Position numbers and translations under genes: made by a program. The notes beneath the pieces are model-generated. The model had not been told where the DNA came from. It made no database searches and saw only the letters and a list, made by a program, of their open reading frames with translations. From Sulfurimonas sp. HSL-1656 (GTDB lineage: Bacteria; Campylobacterota; Campylobacteria; Campylobacterales; Sulfurimonadaceae): 64,000 nucleotides of DNA. Location: NCBI RefSeq assembly GCF_039645585.1, contig NZ_CP147915.1, positions 2,418,001-2,482,000 of the forward strand. The letters are read 5' to 3'. Numbering within the stretch: the stretch's first letter is position 1; the number at the start of each line of letters is the position of its first letter. Below, in pieces: positions 8,613 through 20,172 of the stretch.

Positions 8613-10721
8613 TCAGTTTTTAACCCTGAATATCTTGACATACGGCGACATCTCGACCGGCTCGAAGAGCGCCGGGTCGTAGCGCCCCAGCACGAACATC
8701 TGAATATAGTTGGAATTCAGTACCGAATCGTCGATCAGCAGCATCCGGCCGTACGATGCCATATAGATCAGTGAAAGGGTACCGTCCATCTTGACCAGAT
8801 GCGATTTGACTTCTACGTCTCCGTTGGCCGAAAGGCTGGCCGTATAAAAAGCTTTGAGGGAGACTTCCTGCCCTCCGGCCCTGATAATGCCGCGGCGCTG
8901 GTCAAGGGTGATCCCGTTACCGAGAAGCAGCATCCCCTGCTGTTCCTGAAACTGCGACGTTACATATAAGAATGGAGGGGAATAACGCTGTCCGGAGTTA
9001 AGATCAAGGTTGCTGAAGGTGCAGACGGTCGGGAAGATGTCGAGCATGCGCAGCGGCAGGTAGACGAAAATATCGCGTGTGCTTTCAGGCAGCGTGATAT
9101 CGCCGTAGCGGAGGGATTCCAGGAAGGCGTTGGGCTCTACCTGATCGGGCTGATTGTTGCGGAAAAGGATATCCGCCGCCGGTTTTTTATAGTCGGCGGC
9201 GACATAGGCCTCGACGGCCAGGCGCCCCAGCCGGGCCGCTTCAAGCTGCGATTCGCTGCACACCATCTGCGAAACGATAAAGTTGTCATGGTTGTGTTTC
9301 CCGCCGTCGATCAGCGTGTTTTTGTCCCCGTAGAACCAGATGGGATAGCCGTAGTCCCACCAGGTCAGGACATAATCTTTCGGGCTTCCCGTTTTTGAGA
9401 GCTTATCCAGCGCCTGCACTTCGGGTACGCTGAAGACCGTCGGGACCTTATACCCAAGAATATGCGTAATATTAGGGTAGAGTACCAACCCCGTCAGTGC
9501 CGCCACTACCCCGTAGCGCGCCCAGTGGTTGGTCAACTGAAATGTCAGCATGTAAAAGAGGTAGACGACGCTGATCGCCGCTACCGGAACGGCATAAACG
9601 GTAAAACGCAGCCCTCCCCACAGTGAAAAAATACCGATCCCGATCAGCGGCAGCGCCAGGATAAACCCGCGGTGGCGCACCACCAGGACGATATACCCCG
9701 CCAGTGCCGCCAGGACGGCCGCGACGGAACCGCTGATGCGGTTGGCCATCATTTCGAACGGGATCTTCCCCGCCTCGCGCACGGTCTGGGCCACTTCGTA
9801 AAACCGCAGACCGCCGCTCTCGTCGACGCCGCGGTAGAAGTAGGTGGAGAACTTCGCCCAGATCAGGGTGAAGACGTTGCCCGTGTATAAAAAGAGCAGG
9901 ACGGTGATCCCCGCGGCGATCATCAGTTTCTGCTGAGTAAACGCCGTTTTCGAAAAGAGCAGGTAGAGTCCGATGATCAGTACGAACTTCGCCACTGTAG
10001 GGATGCCCATCAGTGCGACGGCGATCAGGATGATGGAGTGCCACGTGAACGTGTCATTGCGGTGGAAGACGACCATGTAGCCCATATAGAGCAGCCCCAT
10101 CGCGTAGATCAGCGAAAGCCCCGAATCGTACAGGAACGGGTAGATCATAATCGAGAGCGCCGACAGCAGCATAAAGATGCGCTTTTCCGTCTCCAGGGTC
10201 GCCAGCAGGAAATAGAGGATGAACATCGGCATCATCGCCGAGAACATATCCGTGTCGTAATATCCCGTCATGGTACGGTTGTAGTAACTCCAGGCGATCG
10301 AACCGATCAATGCCGCGAAGAAGCCCAGAAGCGCCGACCCGTAGAGCCGCCCTATCAGAATGATCGGTACGACGACGATACTTGAAACGACCGCGGGTAG
10401 ATAGAGCATGACGGTATCAAGGGAAAACGGCGTGTATTTTGTCAGCAGGACCGTGAAAAAGACGACGCCCGAGCCCAGCCAGTCAGGCAGCCGGGGGTTG
10501 AACTGGTGCAGCCCCTCCAGGGCCTTCTGCGCCGCCGCGCCGAAGTAGTAGCCGTCGTTGGTATTGATCATCAGCTGGCCGTTCCAATGGAAATCAGCGA
10601 CACCGCCCATCTGGTAGACCCAGATCATACGGATCAGAAGCGAAAAAAGGTACGCCGTCGACATCAAAATAACGATAAAGCCGAGCCGGTTACTGCCAAA
10701 ATCAATCTGTTTTATACTCAT
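8613..10721 (-). CDS. pglB: Oligosaccharyltransferase PglB
   Basis: 702 aa, against about 713 in Campylobacter jejuni. It is the STT3-type enzyme that moves the lipid-linked glycan onto Asn in (D/E)xNxS/T sequons at the periplasmic face. The first about 400 residues hold roughly 13 membrane helices, with the DGYYFG loop (about 36-41) and TGYYDTDMF (about 152-160) carrying acidic metal-binding residues. The soluble part has the hallmark WWDYG (about 452-456) followed by LIDGGKHNHDNF. GAGG lies before the ATG. The gene overlaps the upstream glycosyltransferase by 20 nt. This gene decides the identity of the whole locus as N-linked protein glycosylation. Confidence 0.97.
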   Translation of the reverse strand: MSIKQIDFGSNRLGFIVILMSTAYLFSLLIRMIWVYQMGGVADFHWNGQLMINTNDGYYFGAAAQKALEGLHQFNPRLPDWLGSGVVFFTVLLTKYTPFSLDTVMLYLPAVVSSIVVVPIILIGRLYGSALLGFFAALIGSIAWSYYNRTMTGYYDTDMFSAMMPMFILYFLLATLETEKRIFMLLSALSIMIYPFLYDSGLSLIYAMGLLYMGYMVVFHRNDTFTWHSIILIAVALMGIPTVAKFVLIIGLYLLFSKTAFTQQKLMIAAGITVLLFLYTGNVFTLIWAKFSTYFYRGVDESGGLRFYEVAQTVREAGKIPFEMMANRISGSVAAVLAALAGYIVLVVRHRGFILALPLIGIGIFSLWGGLRFTVYAVPVAAISVVYLFYMLTFQLTNHWARYGVVAALTGLVLYPNITHILGYKVPTVFSVPEVQALDKLSKTGSPKDYVLTWWDYGYPIWFYGDKNTLIDGGKHNHDNFIVSQMVCSESQLEAARLGRLAVEAYVAADYKKPAADILFRNNQPDQVEPNAFLESLRYGDITLPESTRDIFVYLPLRMLDIFPTVCTFSNLDLNSGQRYSPPFLYVTSQFQEQQGMLLLGNGITLDQRRGIIRAGGQEVSLKAFYTASLSANGDVEVKSHLVKMDGTLSLIYMASYGRMLLIDDSVLNSNYIQMFVLGRYDPALFEPVEMSPYVKIFRVKN

Positions 10722-11922
10722 CTATTGCCTCTTTCAAAACCGACTCGAATGCACCTGCGATGACATCCATGCCAAAGTGGGAACGTACATACGCCTCCCC
10801 TTTCGCTGCCATGGCGGAGCGCTCCGACGGTGTGTAATTATATAGTGTCAAGATTGCATTTGCAATCGCGTCCGGATTGTCCGGCCGGACGATCAGACCG
10901 GAACCTGCCTTTTCGACCGGGTTCTCGGGTACGGCGGCGGCGAAAACGACGGGACGCCCCGCCGCCATATAGTCGAACACCTTGTTCATGCTCATCCCGT
11001 AACGGTAAAGCGGCAGGTCTTTCAGGCCGACATAGAGCAGATCCGCTTCGGCGAGCAGCGGCGCAACCGCCGTCTTAGGGACCGCATCCAGCACCGTGAC
11101 GTTCGCAAGCTCTTCGGCCTGCCCTGCAAAGGTCCCCTTCAGCGGTCCGCTCCCCACCAGGGTAATGTGGATGTCCGTCGTCGCGGCGAGCAGCGCCGCG
11201 GCGGCCATCAGGGGTTCCAGGTTATTCGCCTGCCCCATCGTTCCGGCATAAAGGACGTTGAACTTCCCGGGATCGAGCAGATGCGACCGCTGTACGGAAA
11301 CGAACGGCGTGAGGTCGACACCGTTGGAGACCCAATGCACCTTTTCTTTGGGAACGCCGAAAACAGCGATATGTTCTGCTGCCCGGGGAAGGAGCGTGAT
11401 GATCCGCACCGCGCGCCGGTACAGAAATGGCTCCAGGACGCTCAGCAGCAGGACGAAGGGGTGCCACCAGGGCACGCCCATGTCCACCAGCGTCTTCGGC
11501 CAGATGTCGCGGACCTCCATGACAAACGGAACGTGCAACGCCCGGGCCAGCCGATAGGCGCCGAAGACGGCAAAAAGATGGACCGACGACCCGACGATAA
11601 CCTCGGGCATCGGCAGGTCGAGTTCACGCAAACGGCGCAGTTTCCAGGTAAATTCGAACATGCTGCGCACCCTGCCGATGCCGTTGCCGCGGTAGGGCGC
11701 GGTCTTCACCCAGACAAACCGGATACCGTCAAGCATTTCGACCTGAAACGTCTCCCCTGCGCCGTACCGCTTCGTCTCGGCCAGTGTCGCATAATGAAAG
11801 CTCGAGGCGATGACCGTGACGTCATGCCCCCGTGCGGTCAGCTCCCGGGCGAGATCATAGTGGCGCGTTCCGCCCGGATGGCCCGGCGTCACGGCATAAT
11901 GGTTGATCAGCCAGATCGTCAT
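10702..11922 (-). CDS. Glycosyltransferase, GT4 / WbuB-like
   Basis: 406 aa. The N-terminus WLINHYAVTPGHPGGTRHYD and the GHDVTVIASSFHY segment are typical of WbuB-like GT4 enzymes. The C-terminal Rossmann half has YAGTMGQANNLEP and a donor-binding YGMSMNKVFDYMAAGRPVV loop, so a nucleotide-sugar donor and a lipid-linked acceptor at the cytoplasmic face are expected. It sits directly before pglB, where Campylobacter carries its own glycan-extending transferases. Which sugar it adds cannot be read from the sequence. Its ATG overlaps the previous stop by 4 nt. Confidence 0.85.
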   Translation of the reverse strand: MTIWLINHYAVTPGHPGGTRHYDLARELTARGHDVTVIASSFHYATLAETKRYGAGETFQVEMLDGIRFVWVKTAPYRGNGIGRVRSMFEFTWKLRRLRELDLPMPEVIVGSSVHLFAVFGAYRLARALHVPFVMEVRDIWPKTLVDMGVPWWHPFVLLLSVLEPFLYRRAVRIITLLPRAAEHIAVFGVPKEKVHWVSNGVDLTPFVSVQRSHLLDPGKFNVLYAGTMGQANNLEPLMAAAALLAATTDIHITLVGSGPLKGTFAGQAEELANVTVLDAVPKTAVAPLLAEADLLYVGLKDLPLYRYGMSMNKVFDYMAAGRPVVFAAAVPENPVEKAGSGLIVRPDNPDAIANAILTLYNYTPSERSAMAAKGEAYVRSHFGMDVIAGAFESVLKEAIDEYKTD

Positions 11923-13028
11923 GTCATCACCGCCCCGTAAAGCCGCATAAGCGCCGCTTTTTCATGCGACCAGTTGTAGACCGAATGCACGGCCGCTTTC
12001 CCATTTTCACCCATCCGCGCCACCGCATCCGGATGGTCGAACAGGAAAACGATCGCCTCCGCCAGCGCTTCCGGGGAGCTGGGATCGATGCAGATCCCGC
12101 ATCGGTGTTTCTCGACGACATCCTTGTACAGTTCGAAGTCGGAGGTGATCACCGGCAGGCCTATTGCCATGTATTCAAATATTTTCGTCGAATAGGAGTG
12201 CAGGTAATTACCGATGGGCTGCAGGACCGACAGGCCTGCTTTCGCATGCCGTGACAGCCCGTACGCCTCATCCAGCGTCAGTCGGCCGTAAAAAACGACC
12301 TCCTCTTCGATCCCCTCGAGATCAAGCCCTTCGCGCGTGCTGCCCTGCAGGTTGCCGATATAATGCATTTTGAACGCCACGCCTCTTTGCTTGAGCAGCT
12401 TCAGGGCGCGAAGCGTCACATCCAGCCCCCGCGCATCCGAGATCGCCCCGACGTAGAAGAGTTCGTTCCGGTCCCGCTGCGAAGAGACGAACGGCGCCAG
12501 AAAAGCGGCATCCGGCATATTCTGCACGACGGCAACGGTACCGTTCAACGGAGCGTAGCGGGAACGGTAGGAGGCTTCGGCGAGGACCAGCCCGTCGAGT
12601 TTCGGCAACAGCATACGTTCCAGCATCCCGTACGCCAGTGCTACCCCCGCGCGCAGCCATTTCGGAAGATAGTGTTTCGACTTGATCTGTTCGGTGACCA
12701 TTTCGTGTATGTCGAATACCACGGTCTTTCCCCGCCTCTTAAGCCTCAGTGCGGCCCAAAGCAGCTCCGGATCGTGGCAGTGGTACAGATCGGCATCGAG
12801 TGCCAGGGCCTTGCGGTATACCCTGTTCGCGGCATTCACGATACGGTCGGTCCGGCCTTTGGACGCCCCGGCATCTACGATCCGCACACCCGTTTTGACC
12901 TCATCCCCTTTGCCGTCTGCCACGACGAGCGACACCCTGAATTTTTCTGCCAGTGCGCCGCACTCCTTGAGAAAAATACGCGTATCGTACCTGGGATGGG
13001 CCGACGTCATATGCACGATATGTTTCAT
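11919..13028 (-). CDS. Glycosyltransferase, GT4 family
   Basis: 369 aa from the ATG at 13028. I preferred it over an upstream codon because GAGGG precedes it by about 8 nt and it overlaps the previous stop as ATGA. It has a GT-B fold: HMTSAHPRYDTRIF at the N-terminus, YHCHDPELLWAA and FDIHEM in the first domain, and FYVGAISDARGLD plus YSTKIFEYMAIGLPVI (with the donor-site Glu) in the second. It should add one sugar to the undecaprenyl-linked intermediate. Donor and linkage unknown. Confidence 0.85.
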   Translation of the reverse strand: MKHIVHMTSAHPRYDTRIFLKECGALAEKFRVSLVVADGKGDEVKTGVRIVDAGASKGRTDRIVNAANRVYRKALALDADLYHCHDPELLWAALRLKRRGKTVVFDIHEMVTEQIKSKHYLPKWLRAGVALAYGMLERMLLPKLDGLVLAEASYRSRYAPLNGTVAVVQNMPDAAFLAPFVSSQRDRNELFYVGAISDARGLDVTLRALKLLKQRGVAFKMHYIGNLQGSTREGLDLEGIEEEVVFYGRLTLDEAYGLSRHAKAGLSVLQPIGNYLHSYSTKIFEYMAIGLPVITSDFELYKDVVEKHRCGICIDPSSPEALAEAIVFLFDHPDAVARMGENGKAAVHSVYNWSHEKAALMRLYGAVMT

Positions 13029-14152
13029 CTTTTTTCCCTCAGCAGATGCGCATACAGTGCTTTCCACGCCCCGATCACCTCATCCCAGCGCGACAGCGCC
13101 GCGATGGCCCGCCTGTTCCCGTCACGATACTGTTCACACCCATGCAGATTCCCGATCTGCTCCGCCAGTATCCGGGGCAATGCGTCAAAAGAATCCGCCC
13201 GCGCCATGACGACCCCTCTCTGCTCAAAAACGCCATAGGGAAGCCATGTGCCTGCAATGACGCAATTGCCGGCATACAGATGCTCCTGCATCGACCCCGA
13301 CAGCTGATCGCTGACAAGCATGTTGACCATGATATCGGGCAGGAGCCGGACATAGGCATTCAGCTCACCGTGTAAAAAGGTCTCCAGGACCGTATAGTGC
13401 AGCCCGCTCGCCTTCAACGCGCTTATGACGCTCTGCTTGTACGGTTCGCTCCCCCCATAGGTCAGCGGAAACAGGAAGAGCGTCGTGCGGCGCAGCGGCT
13501 CCGGGAGCTTTTGAAGCGCTTCGATCATTTTCAGGTGCTGCTGGCCGGTATTGGCATTGTAGCCGCAGCAGACCGTCACGGGAAATCCCGGTACGCCGAG
13601 GGCCTGCCGCATGCGTTCCCTGTCCGTGCCGCGGTACCGGTCGATCGCCTCAAGCGGTGTGAGGCCGAAACGGGTGACGGAGCACTTCGCCTCCAGCGTC
13701 CCGTCCTCAGCCAGCAGCGACTGCATCGTCGCCTCATTGGTGAACGTTACGGCGTCGACGGCATGAAAAAAACGGCGCTGCAGCCAGCGTTTCCAGCGGG
13801 GGATGCGGTAGTAGTCGCTGCCGTACACCGTCACGGCGACAGGTTTCCCCAGCCGTCTGATGACCGGTACAAGCAAAAAGTAGAACCACCGGGCATAATG
13901 GAAATGCACGATATCCTCGGACGATTCCTCAAGCATTTTCGCCAAAATACCTATCCGTGCGAGGCTCTGCAGCTTCATTGGGAGCCGGCTGTTCCGAAGC
14001 AGGCTGGCATAGGTCGCATCCGTGCCGTCCCCGCGCTCAACGGCAAGCGATACGAAGTCCACATGGGAGACACTGATGCCGTTATCGCGCAGTTCTCGGG
14101 TTACTTCGCCGGGGAAAACACTCCCGTGGTTTCCGATCAGCAGCAGGGTCAT
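13025..14152 (-). CDS. Glycosyltransferase, GT-B fold, divergent
   Basis: 375 aa. There are features of a GT-B transferase: IGNHGSVFPGEV at the N-terminus, DIVHFHYARWFYF, a TVYGSDYYRIPRW loop, and in the second domain VCCGYNANTGQQHLKMIEAL and DQLSGSMQEHLYAGN, where a GT4 enzyme would have its ExxxxxGxP loop. The last element recalls WecF-like (GT56) enzymes, but I am not certain of the family. It lies between the asparagine-synthetase-like gene (4-nt overlap) and a GT4 gene, so a role in the same glycan is likely. Confidence 0.7.
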   Translation of the reverse strand: MTLLLIGNHGSVFPGEVTRELRDNGISVSHVDFVSLAVERGDGTDATYASLLRNSRLPMKLQSLARIGILAKMLEESSEDIVHFHYARWFYFLLVPVIRRLGKPVAVTVYGSDYYRIPRWKRWLQRRFFHAVDAVTFTNEATMQSLLAEDGTLEAKCSVTRFGLTPLEAIDRYRGTDRERMRQALGVPGFPVTVCCGYNANTGQQHLKMIEALQKLPEPLRRTTLFLFPLTYGGSEPYKQSVISALKASGLHYTVLETFLHGELNAYVRLLPDIMVNMLVSDQLSGSMQEHLYAGNCVIAGTWLPYGVFEQRGVVMARADSFDALPRILAEQIGNLHGCEQYRDGNRRAIAALSRWDEVIGAWKALYAHLLREKR

Positions 14153-15888
14153 CGCCTGCCTCCCGGAAAATGCAGTGCGAGCGCCAGCAGTACGGTCACG
14201 GCGAGGTATTTGTTATACCGCCCGTAATGACCCCGCTCCTGGGGAGGCGCATACATCTCCAGCAGCAGCGTGCGCAGCATCGGGTCTGAAACCTCCTCGA
14301 TGCGCTCACGGAAGACCTTATCGAGATTATCTCGGAGACGGGGGTTGCCGTGGTACCACTGGTCAAACGGGTTCATGTCGTTAACGCGCAGTCCGAGCCG
14401 GCGCCGCAGTGCGTTGTGGTAACGCTTCCACTGCCTTCCCCACACCGTTTTCCGCACGGAGGTCGGCCGGACCCCGGCCTGTTCCCAGACATACTTCGCG
14501 ATGGACGGGTGCCGGGCATTGATCCACTTCAGGTAGATGCCTTCATGCAGCTTTGCCGCTTTGGGCATTCCGTAGCAGTAGCGGATCAGCTCCCTGTTGT
14601 AGAAAGGGGAACTGATATCGGTAAAGTGCGCCAGGCTCCGGTCGCCGTTGAACGTGCCGTGCATGACCCGCTGTTCGTACCCGAAGAGCTCCGGCCGGTT
14701 TTCATAGCGCTGCCGCAGCGGTTCAAACCACTCGATCGCCTCCAGAAGTCTCCGCTCCTTCGTCAGGGCGGCCTGCTGAAGCGAGAAGTGCGGCTTGACG
14801 TAGGAGCCGAAAAGCAGGTCTCCTATCTGTCCGGTATGAAGCGTCCCGTAAGTGCGGTGGTCCATCCGGCTGAGGAAATCGAACCCGGCGGCGGAGCCGA
14901 TCAGCAGGTTCATCCCGTCCCCGGCCGCAACGAATCGCGTCAGGTCCCCTTCGAGATAATGGCCGCCGTCCAGGGGCATGAAGCGGTAGTCGAACCCGTA
15001 ATCCGCAGCGATCCGTTCGGCGATGACCGCGTCATCGCTCTGACGCTGCGCAAACGTCAGAGCCGTTGTCCCCGTGAACCCGAGCTCGTGGGCCAGCAGG
15101 GCATTGACGCGGCTGTCCAGCCCGCCGCTGAGAAAGAGATAGTGCCTGTACCCGTACGCTTCATCTTTGCGCCACTGGTCGGCGACACCGGCCGTCAGCA
15201 GTGCATCGATGTGTTCGATCATCTCCGCCTCATCCTCCGGGGCATTCTCCCCGATGGCGGAGAAGTCGAAATAGTGCGCCTGCGTCATCTTCCAACGTTC
15301 CGCGTCCAGCGTCATCAGGGTCCCGTAGGGGAGTTTCCTGACATTTTCAAGCAGAGTCGTATTATCGAGCACATAGCCGAAGGCGGCCAGCGAGAGAATC
15401 CCGTTGCGGTCCGGCGCCGTTTTTATCCCGAGGCCGGGCAGCAAAGCACTCAGGACCTTCAGCTCCGAGGCAAAAACAAAGTAGGCATCATTTTGGAAAA
15501 AGTAGAGCGGCTTGGTATTGAGATGATCCGTAAAAAGCAGCAGCGTGTTGGTGCGTCTGTCCAGAAGAAAGCCGCTGAAATTGCCGTCGATCTCCTCGAC
15601 AAAGCCTGTCCCCTTTTCCCGGTAGAGTGCCAGAAGCATTTTCCCCATATGGTCATACGGAGCCCCAAGATTGTAACAGAGTCCCTCAAACGCGATTATA
15701 ACGTCCCCTTCCTCATACAGGACACGGTCCCTGTCGAAACGGTCGGGGACGCTCCGGCCGAACAGCATCCGTCCTGTAACGATCTCCTCGTTGCGCGTCC
15801 CTTCGACCGACGCGGAAAAGAAGAGACGGTAAACCTCCCGGACTTCCGGCAGGGCCTCCCTGGAAATAACCCCGTAAATTCCCGCCAC
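14149..15888 (-). CDS. Asparagine-synthetase-like protein lacking Cys nucleophile
   Basis: 579 aa from a GTG at 15888. The start is fixed by AGGAG 7 nt upstream and a 1-nt stop/start overlap (TAGTG) with the flippase gene. The order is that of AsnB: an N-terminal Ntn-type glutaminase domain (about 1-190) and a C-terminal ATP-PPi synthetase domain with LFLSGGLDSR (about residues 230-239). However, the N-terminus reads M-A-G-I-Y-G-V where true glutamine-dependent enzymes have M-C-G-I; the nucleophilic Cys is Ala. It may use free ammonia, a partner's glutaminase, or do another ATP-dependent ligation. In this operon amidation of a uronic-acid sugar is the best guess. Confidence 0.8.
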   Translation of the reverse strand: MAGIYGVISREALPEVREVYRLFFSASVEGTRNEEIVTGRMLFGRSVPDRFDRDRVLYEEGDVIIAFEGLCYNLGAPYDHMGKMLLALYREKGTGFVEEIDGNFSGFLLDRRTNTLLLFTDHLNTKPLYFFQNDAYFVFASELKVLSALLPGLGIKTAPDRNGILSLAAFGYVLDNTTLLENVRKLPYGTLMTLDAERWKMTQAHYFDFSAIGENAPEDEAEMIEHIDALLTAGVADQWRKDEAYGYRHYLFLSGGLDSRVNALLAHELGFTGTTALTFAQRQSDDAVIAERIAADYGFDYRFMPLDGGHYLEGDLTRFVAAGDGMNLLIGSAAGFDFLSRMDHRTYGTLHTGQIGDLLFGSYVKPHFSLQQAALTKERRLLEAIEWFEPLRQRYENRPELFGYEQRVMHGTFNGDRSLAHFTDISSPFYNRELIRYCYGMPKAAKLHEGIYLKWINARHPSIAKYVWEQAGVRPTSVRKTVWGRQWKRYHNALRRRLGLRVNDMNPFDQWYHGNPRLRDNLDKVFRERIEEVSDPMLRTLLLEMYAPPQERGHYGRYNKYLAVTVLLALALHFPGGRR

Positions 15889-17147
15889 TACTGCGCTCCT
15901 TTCGTCAGATGCAGCATCCAAAACAGGTTAAAAGTGAGCATCACGACGCCGCTGGCACTGAAAAGTGTCAGTGCGAGATAGACATCGCCGTACAGCGCAC
16001 CGGCCCCCAGAGACGCAAGCCGCAGAAGCGAATAGACGATCTCGATCCGGAGCGCGGTCCTCTGCCGACCGTAAAGGTTCGGAATGTAGGCGATCATCGA
16101 CACGATGAATACCATGAAGAGCCAGGGGGAGAGGAGCTGCGTATAGACCCCCGCTTCCCGCCACACTTCCCCGAAAACCAGTGAAAAGAGCTCCGGGGCG
16201 AACAGGACGAACAGCGCAAACGGCCCGGCCAAAACCAGCGCACTCTTTCTTGCAAGGTTGAGCGCCAGAGCGTGGACATCCCCTCGTGTGTTACGGAGTG
16301 CCGCCGCCTCGGCATTGAACACCTTGGCCATGGAAGCGGAGATGATCATGGCCGGGCCGAAGACGACCCGGGTACCCAGGGCATACAGCCCCACAATCGA
16401 AGCGGTAAAAAATGTGCTGAAGACGTATACCGGCAGTTGGGACGAAAAGGTGTTGAGGAACACATGCGGTACCTGGTACTTCGGAAAATTGGCATGGCTC
16501 AGCGCAAGACGCTTCATCGACGGCCAGGAAACACGGTCCACACTTTTGAGATCCACCCCGCGCATGATCATCCGAACCGTCGCGGCAAAATTGGAAACGA
16601 TCTGACCGGCAATAAGCCCGAATGCGCCGGACTTCATCACGCCGAGACCGATTTGCACCGCCGCGAGTATGATCGATTTCAAAACGGTGGCCTGCGCGAT
16701 CAGCGTGTAATCGCCCCGGCGGTTGCCGTATGCCGTCATCAGGTTGAAGAAGGCCGTCAGGAAAACCGCCGGCGGTACCCAGTAGAGCCAGACGTCCAGC
16801 CCTGACTCCGGGGCCAGTGCGGACACCTGTGCACCGAAAAGTGCTATAAGCAGAAGCAGTACGATGCTCACCCCCGTCACCAGCAGCGCGGCCAGCGCCA
16901 GGAGGTTGAGAGCATCCTCGTCCGAATCGGGCAGCAGTACCGCCATCTCGTAACGCCCGCCCGCCATCGCGCTGAAGAGTGCAACGACGGCGATAAAAAC
17001 GGCAAAAAGTCCGAAATCCTGCGGGGAATAGATCCGGGTCAGAAGCGGGCTGATGGCGATCGGGATCGCCTGTGCGAGCGAACTTCCCGTCATCAACGTC
17101 AGGACGTTTCTGGAAAAAACGTTTTCTTTCCCGTGATAATGCCGCAT
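15888..17147 (-). CDS. Wzx-type lipid-linked glycan flippase
   Basis: 419 aa, almost entirely hydrophobic, with about 12 membrane helices, as in MOP/Wzx polysaccharide translocases. Visible family features are the N-terminal SRNVLTLMTGSSLAQAIPI followed by LLTRIYSPQDFG, and a second half with SFFTASIVGLYALG-like and MAKVFNAEAAA segments. It should flip the undecaprenyl-diphosphate glycan to the periplasmic side for PglB. Campylobacter jejuni uses the ABC flippase PglK for this; no ABC transporter is present in this operon. ATG overlaps the wbpD stop by one base. Confidence 0.85.
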   Translation of the reverse strand: MRHYHGKENVFSRNVLTLMTGSSLAQAIPIAISPLLTRIYSPQDFGLFAVFIAVVALFSAMAGGRYEMAVLLPDSDEDALNLLALAALLVTGVSIVLLLLIALFGAQVSALAPESGLDVWLYWVPPAVFLTAFFNLMTAYGNRRGDYTLIAQATVLKSIILAAVQIGLGVMKSGAFGLIAGQIVSNFAATVRMIMRGVDLKSVDRVSWPSMKRLALSHANFPKYQVPHVFLNTFSSQLPVYVFSTFFTASIVGLYALGTRVVFGPAMIISASMAKVFNAEAAALRNTRGDVHALALNLARKSALVLAGPFALFVLFAPELFSLVFGEVWREAGVYTQLLSPWLFMVFIVSMIAYIPNLYGRQRTALRIEIVYSLLRLASLGAGALYGDVYLALTLFSASGVVMLTFNLFWMLHLTKGAQ

Positions 17148-17800
17148 TACAGTGTCATCAACCGGCCGTCGCTGAGGCGATAGCGTGAGCTGTCATAGGG
17201 ATCAAGCGCCTCGCCGTTCTCGTCAAAAACCAGCCGGTTCCCGGCCAGACTTACCCAGCCGATCTGCGTGGCCGGTACCCCGGTCACCAACGCGAAATCA
17301 GGCACGTCCTTCGTCACGACGGCCCCGGCACCGATCATGGCGTACCGACCGACGGTGACGCCGCAGACAATGGTCGCATTGGCCCCCACCGTGCACCCTT
17401 TTTTCAACAGCGTTTTTTTGAACTCCGTCTTGCGGACGATAAAGGCGCGGGGGTTGATGACGTTGGTGAATACCATCGAAGGGCCCAGAAAAACGTCATC
17501 CTCTAGCTCAACCCCTTCGTAGATGCTGACGTTGTTCTGTACCTTCACGCCGTTGCCGATGACGACCCTCGGGCCGACGACGCAGTTCTGGCCGAACGAA
17601 CACTGGCGCCCGATACGGGTGTGCGGCAGAATATGGCAAAAATGCCAGATCTTCGTCTCGTCCCCGATAGCAACCTCAGCATCGACGAACGCGGATTCAT
17701 GCACGAAAAAGGATACCGGTCTTTCCGGCTGTTCCGCTTTTCCCTTCGAACGCAACCGTTTTTTCCACTCCTCCGGCGTCAATTTTCTGGGTTCGTCCAT
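17147..17800 (-). CDS. wbpD: N-acetyltransferase, WbpD-like (left-handed beta helix)
   Basis: 217 aa. A polar N-terminal extension of about 30 residues precedes hexapeptide repeats: VHESAFVDAEVAIGDETKI, FCHILPHTRIG, CVVGPRVVIGNGVKVQNNV, FLGPSMVFTNV and the C-terminal GAGAVVTKDVPDFALVTGVP. The pattern fits WbpD, which acetylates the C3 amine of UDP-GlcNAc(3N)A. The gene sits 2 nt after wbpB and before the flippase, and its partners WbpA and WbpB are adjacent, which supports this substrate over other acyltransferase substrates. Confidence 0.8.
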   Translation of the reverse strand: MDEPRKLTPEEWKKRLRSKGKAEQPERPVSFFVHESAFVDAEVAIGDETKIWHFCHILPHTRIGRQCSFGQNCVVGPRVVIGNGVKVQNNVSIYEGVELEDDVFLGPSMVFTNVINPRAFIVRKTEFKKTLLKKGCTVGANATIVCGVTVGRYAMIGAGAVVTKDVPDFALVTGVPATQIGWVSLAGNRLVFDENGEALDPYDSSRYRLSDGRLMTL

Positions 17801-17802
17801 CT

Positions 17803-20041
<2,239 letters not shown>

Positions 20042-20067
20042 AAAAGCTTCTTACATGAAAGTGACAT

Positions 20068-20073
20068 ATTATA
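20068..20073 (-). promoter_or_regulatory. -10 box of the glycosylation operon
   Basis: TATAAT on the minus strand, 26 nt before the wbpA ATG. The 13 downstream genes overlap or are spaced by at most 4 nt, so this may drive all of them. Confidence 0.6.
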
Positions 20074-20115
20074 ACGCCCCATCACCAACAGAACTCTAAA
20101 CGCTTCCGTTTGCTG

Positions 20116-20121
20116 TAAAAT
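20116..20121 (+). promoter_or_regulatory. -10 box of the asnB leader
   Basis: TAAAAT, followed by 6 nt and then an ATG (20128). The transcript would be expected to begin at or next to that ATG. Confidence 0.5.
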
Positions 20122-20127
20122 AGCGCC

Positions 20128-20172
20128 ATGTATTTCCCTGTCACCCTTCCCTTTTTCCGGCGGGCCGCCTGA
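20128..20172 (+). CDS. 14-codon leader ORF coupled to asnB
   Basis: A short frame of 14 codons (MYFPVTLPFFRRAA) begins 6 nt after a -10 box and ends in TGA, whose A is the first base of the asnB ATG (TGATG). asnB has no visible Shine-Dalgarno sequence, so ribosomes finishing this peptide could restart on asnB. It contains no Asn codons, so classical asparagine attenuation is unlikely. It may be chance; the coupled geometry is the main support. Confidence 0.35.
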   Translation: MYFPVTLPFFRRAA

